Shown here piece after piece: positions 8,024-16,808 of a stretch of 64,000 bases of DNA. Under the pieces are notes generated by a model. It made no database searches, had not been told where the DNA came from, and saw nothing but the letters and a program-made list of their open reading frames with translations. The DNA is taken from NCBI RefSeq assembly GCF_900637055.1, contig NZ_LR134338.1, positions 4,057,001 to 4,121,000 on the forward strand. Reading direction: 5' to 3'. A program made the position numbers and the translations under genes. This stretch comes from Brevibacillus brevis (GTDB lineage: Bacteria; Bacillota; Bacilli; Brevibacillales; Brevibacillaceae). Every line of letters begins with the position of its first letter. Position 1 is the stretch's first letter.

Positions 8024-9082
8024 TTAAACGTGAATTGCAATTTTCAAATCTTCAACCGCGTCTAAAAACTTCAAACCTCCGGACAAATACACATCATCCT
8101 GGAAACTCGACGTTTTTACTTTCTGATCATCCCACCCGCTCGTGTCAGTGCCGACCGATTCCCACGCTTGCCGTTGGGCTTCGATATCCACCCCCATAGC
8201 GTTATTTGTGCTTGGGTCCAACACTTCACCCTGTAGCCCACGAAGGTAAGCATTAATGGCCGTGATTAACAACACCTGATTGTCATAGCTGTTGTTTACT
8301 TTCCCGGCATACTCCTCATTAAAGGTGCGGGTGATATCTTCTTTTACCAGGTCATGTCCTTCGATGATTTTGATTTTCTTAAAATCAGGGCCCTTTGTTG
8401 GCGTTGTGGTCGTCAACGAGTTTACTCCGCGTGCGATCTTGATTTTCTCCCCATCGTTGATAAGGATAAGCTTTCCTGCGTCAATGTCAGCGTCTGGCGT
8501 TTCGCTTTCCTCAATCGCTTCAACCTCTGGCAATTCGTAGAAAGTAGCGCTACGCGTAAGAGGCAACCCCGCTAGAATGCCAGCGACCCGTGCCGTATAC
8601 TCCGATGCGGAATAGGTTTTCGCTCCGACAACAATGCCCCCTGTCGTAAAATCGATAATCCCTTCATGGTCGGGGGTACTGTTTGGCAATACTGCCTTGA
8701 ACTTCTTTTTGTTTACATCACGCCACGTCTTTAACTGCGTGGCAATGTCAGGGACATCAGCAGCCCCAATACCAGGCACAGCCAAGTAATCCCACCGTTT
8801 TCCTGCCAACCTTGTGAGCGCACTTTTGTAATCCGTTGCCGTTGTAGGTAGTCTTTCAACGATAATCTTCGATGGAACACCCAAAAAGGCTTTTTTGATA
8901 TAGTCCAAATTCGTTGCTGACCAATCAGTTGCATCTATGTCCGAAATGGACCTGTATTCCTTCGTGTTGAAAGTTTTTCCTGTGTCATCTTTCAAAATTA
9001 AGGCCACAATGCCCCGCTGGCTCCTTTGGACAGCCGAGACTGATAATGAGGAAAAAACAATTGAAATCTCAGGTAGCCCCAT
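8024..9082 (-). CDS. Phage tail sheath protein (XkdK-like)
   Basis: This 352-residue protein starts at ATG behind AGGAGG. The N-terminal FSSLSVSAVQRSQRGIVALILKD and the C-terminal DDVYLSGGLKFLDAVEDLKIAIHV are typical of XkdK-type sheath proteins. Sheath subunits contract around the tube to drive injection. At 352 residues it is a compact sheath; XkdK of PBSX is considerably longer. Confidence 0.9.
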   Translation of the reverse strand: MGLPEISIVFSSLSVSAVQRSQRGIVALILKDDTGKTFNTKEYRSISDIDATDWSATNLDYIKKAFLGVPSKIIVERLPTTATDYKSALTRLAGKRWDYLAVPGIGAADVPDIATQLKTWRDVNKKKFKAVLPNSTPDHEGIIDFTTGGIVVGAKTYSASEYTARVAGILAGLPLTRSATFYELPEVEAIEESETPDADIDAGKLILINDGEKIKIARGVNSLTTTTPTKGPDFKKIKIIEGHDLVKEDITRTFNEEYAGKVNNSYDNQVLLITAINAYLRGLQGEVLDPSTNNAMGVDIEAQRQAWESVGTDTSGWDDQKVKTSSFQDDVYLSGGLKFLDAVEDLKIAIHV

Positions 9083-9094
9083 GCAGCATTCCTC

Positions 9095-9517
9095 CTATAG
9101 TTTTTTCAAAATCTTGTACAACTCTTCATCTAGTATCTCGTTCCAATCTTGGTTTATTTCCTTACCAGCTTTGTCGAAGATGTTGAATCCAAGCACATAG
9201 CCTAATTCTTTCTTGTCTGGCTCTGGCCCGACCATTCGGTGACCATATTCCAGCAAGTGGGCGACAGGGGAACGGGAGTAGGTTCGCACTTTGTACTCCT
9301 TTCCTTTCACCCACACCTTGCCACGCTTGATTGAACGGAAATATTCGCCTGTATCCTCGACAACAGATTGCTTGGCTTTACGTAGCACAATCTTTCGGGC
9401 ATGATTACCGGATCGCATCATGAGGCGCCTGGCTTCCTTTGGAAAATGCTTCACCAAATTATCAAGCTCACGCCGGAACGCCTCGATATCCTTGTCGTCC
9501 ACATCAAAGTCAGCCAC
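9095..9517 (-). CDS. HK97 gp10-like / XkdI-type head-tail connector protein
   Basis: The product has 140 residues and probably starts at GTG. Motifs MRSGNHARKIVLRKAKQ and DTGEYFRSIKRGKVW followed by RSPVAHLLEYGHRM fit the HK97 gp10-like family (LEYGH is a hallmark). The family lies between head closure and tail terminator genes. It overlaps the upstream gene by 8 bases. The molecular role of gp10 proteins at the head-tail neck is only partly known. Confidence 0.88.
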   Translation of the reverse strand: MADFDVDDKDIEAFRRELDNLVKHFPKEARRLMMRSGNHARKIVLRKAKQSVVEDTGEYFRSIKRGKVWVKGKEYKVRTYSRSPVAHLLEYGHRMVGPEPDKKELGYVLGFNIFDKAGKEINQDWNEILDEELYKILKKL

Positions 9518-9944
9518 GGAGCTTCAACTCCTGCATTTTCTCCTGGTTCTCTCCTGCACATGGATCAACTGCCGGATCATCAAAGAAAGTAAAATCAAAA
9601 TCGTAATGCACCACTTTATCGAAGATACGAGAGGAATAGTCGTCAATCGTAAAGGTGCGATCAGCCACAGCAAAGTTCAGGCTGAACAGTTTTTCAAGCC
9701 GATCCTGCACGTTGTAAGCCTCTTCCTTATAGTCGTATCGATCAGTAGGGAAAAAGAGTATGCGACATGTCATGTCCCGTTGTGTGCTGAATTGCCCGCC
9801 ATTTCCGCTGTTCGTCTCCAGCGTCACGAAAAAAGAAGGGCGTGCAAACCCTTCTTCAACGTCACTGCTTTGGATTATGATGTTTGGAAACTCTGCTTCG
9901 ATCTTCTCGTTAATGGCTGTGTTTATCTGAACGCGTGTCAACAT
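9510..9944 (-). CDS. Phage tail terminator family protein
   Basis: This 144-residue protein has the order and look of the tail terminator family of Firmicute phages (also called DUF6838). It opens with MLTRVQINTAINEKIEAEF and contains a DYKEEAYNVQDRLEKLF helix. A GGAGAG site precedes the ATG. Such proteins cap the tail tube and connect it to the head. The identification rests on position and overall pattern. Confidence 0.75.
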   Translation of the reverse strand: MLTRVQINTAINEKIEAEFPNIIIQSSDVEEGFARPSFFVTLETNSGNGGQFSTQRDMTCRILFFPTDRYDYKEEAYNVQDRLEKLFSLNFAVADRTFTIDDYSSRIFDKVVHYDFDFTFFDDPAVDPCAGENQEKMQELKLRG

Positions 9945-9945
9945 G

Positions 9946-10269
9946 TCATCGTCTCTCCTTACACATCAATTGCAACTCTCGCTTATTGAATTCAGGATGG
10001 ATAATGTACATAATCTCAAACGAGATTCCGCGATAGTCAATCATCATCGAAGGCTCTATTCCTTCTCGAAAGCGAATCCGTATGCGAGTAGTGACCGTCG
10101 ACTCACTTTTCTGGGCCACAAGGGATTCGTGTCCACGTAAAGGTTCTATAGCTGCCCATACCGTGGCATAGTCGATCCAGGATTGCTTCTTTTCTTTCAT
10201 ACTGTTCTCGATCCATTTTTGCTTGCGAATCGTGATACGTTTATTTAACCGATTAACGAGCTGCTTCAT
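9946..10269 (-). CDS. Phage head closure / head-tail adaptor protein
   Basis: The product has 107 residues and opens with KQLVNRLNKRITIRKQ. The central DYATVWAAIEPLRG and the later YRGISFEIMYIIHP fit the SPP1 gp16 / HK97 gp7-like head-tail joining family. It begins behind GGAGGGG, overlaps the upstream connector by 4 bases, and is followed one base later by the terminator gene. The family plugs the portal channel after DNA packaging. Confidence 0.85.
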   Translation of the reverse strand: MKQLVNRLNKRITIRKQKWIENSMKEKKQSWIDYATVWAAIEPLRGHESLVAQKSESTVTTRIRIRFREGIEPSMMIDYRGISFEIMYIIHPEFNKRELQLMCKERR

Positions 10270-10568
10270 GGCGTCCCCTCCGGCGCATAGCTATGCTGAA
10301 GTTGCGCCATAATGGACTGACATGTAAACCGTACCTTGTCAGAAGATGGCTGCGAGCCAATCAAATCTCTATTTTCGTACCAGTCCGCACAAAGGACGAG
10401 GCAATATAATTTCGCCAGAGGATTCGTTCCGTCAAACACAACCTCAACAGCGTTATGCAGATATTCCTCGGCTGCGTTGGCGATGATTCGAATGATTGCG
10501 TCTTCATCCTCCCCATCCACGCGTAACCAGGTCTTTGTTTCATCAAGCGTCAATATTGCCATCGTCAT
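10266..10568 (-). CDS. Phage head-tail connector protein (gp6-like)
   Basis: This 100-residue protein contains TLDETKTWLRVDGEDEDAIIRIIANAAE followed by LYCLVLCADWYENRD. That pattern is typical of the gp6-like (SPP1 gp15 / HK97 gp6) adaptor family that binds under the portal. The ATG lies inside the 3' end of the upstream gene (26-base overlap), and the ribosome site is weak, which suggests translational coupling. Confidence 0.85.
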   Translation of the reverse strand: MTMAILTLDETKTWLRVDGEDEDAIIRIIANAAEEYLHNAVEVVFDGTNPLAKLYCLVLCADWYENRDLIGSQPSSDKVRFTCQSIMAQLQHSYAPEGTP

Positions 10569-10890
10569 TCACATTCCCGTCATTCTCAGTGACGCTATTC
10601 TCAAGGTGTGCCTTGTATAACGCTTCTCGCTTTTCAGCATTGCTGTCGTCGCCTTCAATTTTTAATACATCTAGCACCTTTTTCTGTTCGGGTGCTGCAA
10701 GGGCGGCGAATTCCTCGAACGTCAACTCTTTCTGTTCTGGAACATCCTTCTCTTCCGACACTTTCAAAAAGCCTTGCGATACCAAATAATCTACGCGTTC
10801 AGCGTTGTCCAGCGAATATGTGTCCCCGATGCAGTATAGCTTCATGTTCTGATATCGTTCTCTGAAATCTTGAATCACTTTCGCTACCAT
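10543..10890 (-). CDS. Hypothetical phage structural-region protein
   Basis: The product has about 115 residues. I choose the ATG at 10890 behind GGAGGTG rather than the upstream ATG at 10914. The N-terminal half is a small mixed domain (KLYCIGDTYSLDNAERVDYLVSQGFL) resembling the short domains often found next to capsid genes in Firmicute phages. The rest is acidic and Glu/Asp rich, ending in NDDGNIDA. It lies between the capsid terminator and the connector genes. No function can be named. Confidence 0.65.
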   Translation of the reverse strand: MVAKVIQDFRERYQNMKLYCIGDTYSLDNAERVDYLVSQGFLKVSEEKDVPEQKELTFEEFAALAAPEQKKVLDVLKIEGDDSNAEKREALYKAHLENSVTENDGNVNDDGNIDA

Positions 10891-10914
10891 TTTGACCACC
10901 TCCCCTTCAATCAT

Positions 10915-10937
10915 AAAAAGGCCGGTTGCCCGGCCCT
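10915..10937 (-). terminator. Intrinsic terminator after the major capsid gene
   Basis: On the - strand GGCCGG pairs with CCGGCC across a GCAA tetraloop and is followed by TTTTT. It sits 13 bases after the capsid stop codon. Partial termination here would give more capsid than neck and tail protein. Confidence 0.8.
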
Positions 10938-10949
10938 AATCGTCGTATT

Positions 10950-12137
10950 TTAAGGCGTTGGAGTGACATCTAACTGACCAAATACAGCAGCCTCGGCATC
11001 CCACTTCACGTAATCGTCGCGCATGATTGTCCGCAATTCAGTAGTATCACGACGCCATGCGTCGCCACCTTCGCGTGTGCTAGCTAGCTCGAAAAAACGG
11101 CGGTTAAACAGCACCATGAATTGTTTGAGGTTTCCTACAATAAGTGGTGCTTTATTGGTATTGGACGGCAGATTTCGATTACTCATAACAGCAATAGGAC
11201 GGCCCTTATACATCTTACGCCCTGGTTGTGTAAAGTCGTCCGTAAGAATTGGACGGCTGTTACCGTCGACCTGATTATCCAGCCAGTTGAATCCGTCCTG
11301 GTTAGTAAGGATGGCAGCCGAGCGACTGATTGCTGGATCAAGGTCTACATTGAGTACCGTGTTGATTGCTTTCAAATCAGCTAAAGTCTTTGGAGTGACT
11401 GTTTTCAAAAGGTTAAGAATGTGGAAATTACGTGTGTGAGCCGCCTTACGGGCAATCCAGTTTGTAATATAAGCGATCAGGTTAGCGTCATTATCGGCTA
11501 ATAGTTCGTTAGTCAACGGTAAGAATCCAGCTCGTTTCTTGACCTTATATGAGATTGGAGTGAATTTCGGGTTGTCAGTAGCCTGAATATCTCCATACTC
11601 ATCAACATCCGCAAATGGTGTCATGTCTGCGTCGGATTCCAAAACACGAGTTCCAGATAATGCAGTGACGTTTTCAACAGACACGTATGGGCTCAAATCA
11701 TTCCAGTCACGCATGAGCATATTAATCTGTGTTTGGATGTCTTTCGGAACGATGATTCCTACATCACCATCTGCGATAGCCGGATTCGTTCCGCCCTCAT
11801 TCATAACTGCTCGTTGCTCATACTCCCGAACCACAGAACGCATCTCCTCATTGATTCCTCGGCGTCGAATCCCCCGGAGCACGATGCCTGTATATTCTTT
11901 CTCAAGTTCCTGCATGTCTCGTTCTTCAATGTTTCCGTCGTCGTTCAGTTCTAGGCCACCCAAGCCGCGGGCTTCTGTTTCCTCAAGCTCACGTTGCAAA
12001 TCCACTTTAACTTGTAGGCTACGGACTTCGTCCATTTTCTCTTTTGCCTCGTTCGTTTTATCATCAGCCAACATGGTACGTACTTCCTGTTTTGCGGTGT
12101 CCAGTTTCTGGAGCAGCGCTCGCAATTCCTTTGTCAT
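10950..12137 (-). CDS. Phage major capsid protein, HK97 fold
   Basis: This 395-residue protein has a long charged coiled-coil N-terminus (residues 1-110), the usual scaffold-like delta domain removed by the prohead protease. A shell domain follows, with DGDVGIIVPKDIQTQI and later YKVKKRAGFLPLTNELLADND, typical of HK97-type capsids. The ATG follows GAGGTG. The protease gene lies directly upstream. The cleavage site is probably near residues 105-115, but it is not defined by a clear motif. Confidence 0.93.
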   Translation of the reverse strand: MTKELRALLQKLDTAKQEVRTMLADDKTNEAKEKMDEVRSLQVKVDLQRELEETEARGLGGLELNDDGNIEERDMQELEKEYTGIVLRGIRRRGINEEMRSVVREYEQRAVMNEGGTNPAIADGDVGIIVPKDIQTQINMLMRDWNDLSPYVSVENVTALSGTRVLESDADMTPFADVDEYGDIQATDNPKFTPISYKVKKRAGFLPLTNELLADNDANLIAYITNWIARKAAHTRNFHILNLLKTVTPKTLADLKAINTVLNVDLDPAISRSAAILTNQDGFNWLDNQVDGNSRPILTDDFTQPGRKMYKGRPIAVMSNRNLPSNTNKAPLIVGNLKQFMVLFNRRFFELASTREGGDAWRRDTTELRTIMRDDYVKWDAEAAVFGQLDVTPTP

Positions 12138-12173
12138 TTGATCACCTCATAAGATTTTTGGCAAAACAAAAGC

Positions 12174-12761
12174 TCAACCGATGAGGTCGAGCTCGATAAG
12201 CATTTTTTCTTTTTCGTACTGATCGACAGCCCGTTGCTCACTAGCTTTGAAGTCTTCTAGTGATCGAACAGATACGTCATTCTCTGGGTATGCTGCAAAT
12301 GGTGTCGGTGAAATTTCGGGAAGTGTTGCATTCAAGACTGTTCGCTTATATAGGGATTTTCCGTCTCTCTCAATCTTTGACCATCTGTCTCCATTCGTCC
12401 TAACATTAAAACCGAACGAGACTCCGTCAACATCCCCGCGTTGAATACTCTCATACGCATCGTTTCCCCAACTGCTGTTCGGCAAGTCTAATTCAAATCG
12501 TAATTCGGATTGTCCATCGAAAATACGAAGGGTCCCACTCTTGGTATTGCCCAAGATTTGATCAGTTCTATGGCACCAAAGTGATACTGTCGGATTTTCT
12601 CGTAAGTATTCAGAAAAAGCTCCTGGTGCTATTACCTCCACAAATTCGTCACCATACCAGTCCCTCATGACATGCGACTCAGAATCGTACTTAATCCCCC
12701 CCTGAATCGTCCGTTTGCTTTCCTCGCCCTCGACTGCTCGAATCTCAAGCTTTACCGGCAT
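12174..12761 (-). CDS. HK97 family prohead protease
   Basis: The product has about 195 residues from the ATG at 12761, which has AAAGGAAG at good spacing. A GTG further upstream overlaps its own Shine-Dalgarno sequence and is less likely. The pattern VIAPGAFSEYL, VSLWCHRTDQILGNTKSGTL and DGVSFGFNV identifies the HK97 (U35) serine protease family. The histidine of the CHRTDQ segment and the serine of the GVSFGF segment are the likely catalytic pair. It matures the capsid by cutting off the N-terminal domain. Confidence 0.92.
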   Translation of the reverse strand: MPVKLEIRAVEGEESKRTIQGGIKYDSESHVMRDWYGDEFVEVIAPGAFSEYLRENPTVSLWCHRTDQILGNTKSGTLRIFDGQSELRFELDLPNSSWGNDAYESIQRGDVDGVSFGFNVRTNGDRWSKIERDGKSLYKRTVLNATLPEISPTPFAAYPENDVSVRSLEDFKASEQRAVDQYEKEKMLIELDLIG

Positions 12762-14073
12762 CGCTCTGACTTCCTTTGTTTGGGTCGTCCTTTTCTCCTG
12801 TGCCAGCTCCCCCACCTCCTTTCGCTTGATAAGCTGCGCCCGCTTGTGTGATGGGCACGTAACTACCGTTTACAAGGAGCTGATCTCCTCCTTCTTTTGG
12901 GGGCAGATTTTCCAGTGATCTCGGCTCATTTGGTGTCATAAAGCCACCTTGTACCCCGATTCGATAAGCTTCATATCTGGTTTTGATATCACTGCGTAGG
13001 ATCGCATCGACATTAAATCGAAAGAATAACCCCGCTTCGATCTCGTCAGTAAGGAGCAACTTCCAAGTCAACTCCTGCTCGTACCCCGTCAACTTCGGTT
13101 GTAACGTGTCAGTGTAAAACCCTCTTTGCTGCTCGACTACATTTGAATGGGTGGCTGCATCCAAATCGTTCAACTGGTGCATTTTAACGCCCCACGCTGC
13201 CGCGATCTGGCGGATTGTAAGCTGATTGTTTTCGAGAAACTGTGCATCATGCATATTCAATGCGATCGGCACAAATTGATACCCCACAGGCATCAGTGCA
13301 ACTCGATGACTGTTGTTCAACCCAGAAGACATCGTTTCAAATTTCTCTCGAAAATTTTTCTTTGCTTTTTCGTCAAGGTCGCCAACGTACTGGATAATAC
13401 CTTTGGCTTGAAGCCCTTGTTTGTAGAAATTGTTGACGAATTTGCTTGCCGATGCCCCATTTTCGAGTGTGCCTTTGAGCATATCCAGAGCTGAAAGCCC
13501 AACAATCCCGTCAAGCGTAATACCGCCCTTGAAATGCAGGATTTCATGCGGCATGACCTTTCGCTGTTCGTACCCCAAATTGACTTCGTACCATAGACTT
13601 GATCGATTTGTGATGATACCACTTGCCCTCGTGTCATTGTCTACCCAAATTTTTACCCTACTTGCATCCATCGGCCACAATCCTACGATTCGTCCACGTC
13701 GGTCAAACTCAATACTGGCGTATGCATTTCCGTACACATTGCATTGTGCCTCAATGCATTTCCAAAAATCGAAGGAGCTCATGTACGGATTTGGACGGAG
13801 CCGGAGTAGTTGGAAAACCGGGTGCCGCGTTTGCCTCTGAATCCCTGATTCGTCTTCCTGGTATACTTTGATCGGCAATTTCGCCACAGATTCCGACAGA
13901 ATACGGATACACGCATAAACCGTATCGATTTTGAGAGCATTTTTCCCTTTTACATTCACATCGCCAACGTCGATCCCTAGAACTTCAAGAAGCCGACGAT
14001 CATCTACGTCCAGTTCTAAGGTTTCACGCTTTTCAATCCCGAGCCAACGCCGTGCTATTGTCTTGATATTCAC
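12745..14073 (-). CDS. Phage portal protein, HK97 family
   Basis: The product has 442 residues and starts at GTG behind GGAGGTG. The order MNIKTIARRWLGIEKRE, IDTVYACIRILSESVAKLPIKVYQ, HPVFQLLRLRPNPYMSSF and LTIRQIAAAWGVKMHQLND is typical of HK97-type portals. The portal forms the 12-fold ring for DNA entry. It overlaps the protease gene by 17 bases. The C-terminus is a low-complexity Gly/Asp/Lys tail, common in this family. Confidence 0.94.
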   Translation of the reverse strand: MNIKTIARRWLGIEKRETLELDVDDRRLLEVLGIDVGDVNVKGKNALKIDTVYACIRILSESVAKLPIKVYQEDESGIQRQTRHPVFQLLRLRPNPYMSSFDFWKCIEAQCNVYGNAYASIEFDRRGRIVGLWPMDASRVKIWVDNDTRASGIITNRSSLWYEVNLGYEQRKVMPHEILHFKGGITLDGIVGLSALDMLKGTLENGASASKFVNNFYKQGLQAKGIIQYVGDLDEKAKKNFREKFETMSSGLNNSHRVALMPVGYQFVPIALNMHDAQFLENNQLTIRQIAAAWGVKMHQLNDLDAATHSNVVEQQRGFYTDTLQPKLTGYEQELTWKLLLTDEIEAGLFFRFNVDAILRSDIKTRYEAYRIGVQGGFMTPNEPRSLENLPPKEGGDQLLVNGSYVPITQAGAAYQAKGGGGAGTGEKDDPNKGSQSDAGKA

Positions 14074-14115
14074 ATTTGCACCTCCCTCCTCTCAAAATCG
14101 CAAGCGCTTGGGAAT

Positions 14116-15720
14116 TTACCCCCAAAGCTTGTCCAAGAATTCTTCTTCTGCGAACTCTCCAACGTTCAAATCGATCTCCTCAAATAGCATGGCCGTTGCC
14201 ATCGCATTGATCATGGCGACAATCAGGTCGATGCGTTCCTTCGATTTGTTTTTCATTGGCTTGATGTTCTCGTTTCCATCGACAGCAATAACGATATTCC
14301 CCCAGCACCAACGCGCAACGGGATTTGTTTCGTGGCTCATAAGCCCCCGCTTCATGAGCTGCTCGATCATCTTCATAGCAGGGCTCATGTTCTGCATGTT
14401 TTGGGGGATTTCAACGACATCAACACCACCGCGAATAAGCCGCTGAGACAGCATGCGGCTGTTCCATGGGTCGGTGCCCAGGGTTTGAATGTTGTATTGC
14501 TTATTTGCATCCAATATGCTGGCCTCAACGAAGTCATAGTCCACAACATTCCCGGGAGTAGTGTGCAAATATTTCTGTGTGACCCATATATCATAGGGAA
14601 CTCTATCAACTCGGACTCGTTCTTTCATGTTGTCTTCGGGAATCCAAGCATCAAAGATGACTCGCCAATCAGGGATACCCTCTTGGGGAGGAAAAAGATA
14701 ACAGGCTGCTGTGATGTCAGTTGTGCTGGACAAATCCAAACCTGGATAACAGCGTTTGCCTACTAATTCTGACGGTTCCCACTGTCCTTCCGTCTTGTCC
14801 CACAATGTCAAAGGTTGCCACCCCGTTTTTTTCAGTGATATCCATTGGTTTAGCCGCAGCCATCGGAAAAGTTTCTCCGATGCCTCACTGTTGCGTGCCG
14901 AAACGGCCTCTTGTCGGACAGATTCAATGCTGATCGTATGCCCCAAACTCGGGTTAATCCTATACCACAAAGCCTCGTCATAAATGTCCTCTTCCGGCTT
15001 GTCAGGATCGAAACCGTAGTCGTCTGGAATGCCATAAACTCGAACGTACCATGATGGATCAACCAGCTTACCGGACAATAACTTGAGCGCTTTATCATGG
15101 ATTTCAAACCCGATTGAATGCCGATCCGGGTCATCCCCTGCGGTCGTAATCACCCACCACAGCGGTTCCTTCCTCGCCGCCCCTGCGCCGAACGTCATCA
15201 CGTCCCACAAGTCCCGATTTGGTTGAGCATGTAACTCGTCAAAGATTACAACTGTCGGGTTGATACCGTGTTTGGTGTATGCTTCGGCCGACAAGACTTT
15301 CATAACAGTGCCCGTAATAACATTTTTGATTTCTTTTTTGCTATCCAGCACCTTTAGTACGCCGTCAAACTCTGGCTCTTGCTCAATCATTCCACATGCG
15401 GCCTTATAGACTAGCTCCGCCTGCTGCCGATCCGCCGCGCAACAGTAAATCTGTCCTCCTGGTCCGTCGCAAACCAAATGATAGAGAGTTAATCCAGCAA
15501 TCATTGTCGTCTTACCGTTTTTCTTCGGCATTTCCAGATAGGCATATCGATATTGGCGGTAGCCGCTCTCGTTAACCGTGCCATATACATCCTGTAATAA
15601 GCTAGTCTGCCAGTCGAGAAGAACAAGGGGCTGTCCATAAAAATCATCGACACCCTGGAGCATGCTCATAAACTCGATTGGCTCAAGCGCTCGTTGTTCA
15701 TCATGGACCATGGCTAGCAC
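14116..15720 (-). CDS. Phage terminase large subunit
   Basis: This 534-residue protein has the N-terminal ATPase with a Walker A-like segment EMPKKNGKTT (residues 63-72) and Walker B VVIFDELHAQ with D161 and E162. The C-terminal RNase H-like nuclease starts near the LDLSSTTDITA segment. It belongs to the terminase-1 group typical of HK97/phi105-like cos phages. It starts at GTG and overlaps the small subunit by 20 bases. It cuts the concatemer and pumps DNA into the prohead through the portal. Confidence 0.95.
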   Translation of the reverse strand: MLAMVHDEQRALEPIEFMSMLQGVDDFYGQPLVLLDWQTSLLQDVYGTVNESGYRQYRYAYLEMPKKNGKTTMIAGLTLYHLVCDGPGGQIYCCAADRQQAELVYKAACGMIEQEPEFDGVLKVLDSKKEIKNVITGTVMKVLSAEAYTKHGINPTVVIFDELHAQPNRDLWDVMTFGAGAARKEPLWWVITTAGDDPDRHSIGFEIHDKALKLLSGKLVDPSWYVRVYGIPDDYGFDPDKPEEDIYDEALWYRINPSLGHTISIESVRQEAVSARNSEASEKLFRWLRLNQWISLKKTGWQPLTLWDKTEGQWEPSELVGKRCYPGLDLSSTTDITAACYLFPPQEGIPDWRVIFDAWIPEDNMKERVRVDRVPYDIWVTQKYLHTTPGNVVDYDFVEASILDANKQYNIQTLGTDPWNSRMLSQRLIRGGVDVVEIPQNMQNMSPAMKMIEQLMKRGLMSHETNPVARWCWGNIVIAVDGNENIKPMKNKSKERIDLIVAMINAMATAMLFEEIDLNVGEFAEEEFLDKLWG

Positions 15721-16309
15721 GCCTGTTCATAAATTGCGCCATTGCTGATTTTTTCTCTTCCTTTTTCGGCTTGGGGACGTTTTTAACTTTGGCCAACGGA
15801 TTCAGGAAAAGCCGATCTTGCATTTTTAGCAGCATGTCCATCTTCTTGTTGATTGCCGATTCGATTTTGAGTATGCCTTCAATACTTGCCAACTGGGATA
15901 GGTAACGGAGTGCTTTGTAATTCACCTCGTCTACCGCTTCTGCACGACCAATGTATTCATCAAGGATGTGTTCATCGACGACAATGTTCTCAAGTCGCTG
16001 ATACTGCACAAGCAGACGCTCATACTCGCTGAATGTCTTACAGTACAGTGCAAGCGTGCCGACGTCTGAGCTGGTCAGTAATTCGACTCCCTGATCAGCC
16101 GCACTCTTATACTCCTTTACCAACTCATTCCAGATACGATTTGCAATCTTGTCCTTGCTGACGTAGCCTGGCTTTTTCAATTTTTTTAGGTCTTGGGCTC
16201 CTAACTTGACTTCTGCGTCCTTTCGTTGCTGGATTTGCTCTTTGGTCAATCGATTCGGGTTGCCCTCTGCAAGATGTAGAGCAACAGGTTTTGCATTTCT
16301 TCCTGCCAC
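15701..16309 (-). CDS. Phage terminase small subunit, P27 family
   Basis: The product has 202 residues and starts at GTG behind GAGGTG. The opening MAGRNAKPVALHLAEGNPNRLTKEQIQ is the hallmark of the P27-type small terminase. Helical segments follow, including ANRIWNELVKEYKSAADQG. It recognises the packaging site and brings in the large subunit. Its neighbours are the HNH gene upstream and terL downstream, the classic cos-packaging order. Confidence 0.93.
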   Translation of the reverse strand: MAGRNAKPVALHLAEGNPNRLTKEQIQQRKDAEVKLGAQDLKKLKKPGYVSKDKIANRIWNELVKEYKSAADQGVELLTSSDVGTLALYCKTFSEYERLLVQYQRLENIVVDEHILDEYIGRAEAVDEVNYKALRYLSQLASIEGILKIESAINKKMDMLLKMQDRLFLNPLAKVKNVPKPKKEEKKSAMAQFMNRRASHGP

Positions 16310-16402
16310 GAGGGCTCACCTCTTTCCAGAAAAATTTCAAAAAACGAAAAAAATTCGTGCGAGGGGGGCGAGGCGGTCTATAAAAAGACGCCTACAGATT
16401 TT
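16310..16402 (-). other. Candidate cos packaging region between HNH and small terminase genes
   Basis: The 93-base gap has an uneven composition. On the - strand it runs from an AT-rich stretch to a GC block reading CCGCCTCGCCCCCCTCGCACG, then to a long T/A run. In HNH-TerS-TerL phages the cos site usually lies here. The assignment is by position and composition only; no overhang can be seen in sequence. Confidence 0.35.
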
Positions 16403-16795
16403 TTACCCTCCCCCGTACCTTCTCCGGTCCTCTGCTGTCTTCTTGTTATGGTGTGCATGGCACAGCGACCGTAGATTGTCCAGCCGTAGACGTAAATCCC
16501 AGAAGAGAAGCAGCGGCTTGATATGGTCAACCACATCAGCCGAAGTGATACGCTGCTCCTGCTTACAGTCTTGGCACAAGCCGTAGTCCCGTTGCAAAGC
16601 CTCGTTCCTTACGGCTTCCCATTCTTTGCTGTGATAGAAGTCGCTCGACTGTTTGTTGCGCCTATGCTTATCGTAGTTTGCTTGCTGTCTATTCCTGGCC
16701 TGCTGTTGTAAATGCTGGTGCTCCTCACAATACCTATCTGCCGTAAGCTCGGTGCAGCCTGCTTTATTGCAGGGTCTTTTCGGTTTTACTGGCAT
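16403..16795 (-). CDS. HNH endonuclease (packaging-associated)
   Basis: This 130-residue protein has two metal-binding clusters: an N-terminal C-x4-C...C-x3-H pattern (CNKAGCTEL, YCEEHQH) and CQDCKQE. The HNH core is ITSADVVDHIKPL followed by NLRSLCHAHHNKKTAEDRRRYG. This domain type beside the terminase genes is known to stimulate cos cleavage in HK97-like phages. It is the second late gene after the ArpU-like terminator. The active-site histidine is probably in VDHIKP. Confidence 0.92.
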   Translation of the reverse strand: MPVKPKRPCNKAGCTELTADRYCEEHQHLQQQARNRQQANYDKHRRNKQSSDFYHSKEWEAVRNEALQRDYGLCQDCKQEQRITSADVVDHIKPLLLFWDLRLRLDNLRSLCHAHHNKKTAEDRRRYGGG

Positions 16796-16808
16796 ATCGC
16801 ACCCCGTT

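Noticed and set aside
9420..9989. 189-codon + strand frame opposite the tail genes
   Set aside because: No ribosome site, and it lies fully opposite two convincing phage genes; it is a shadow of their codon use.
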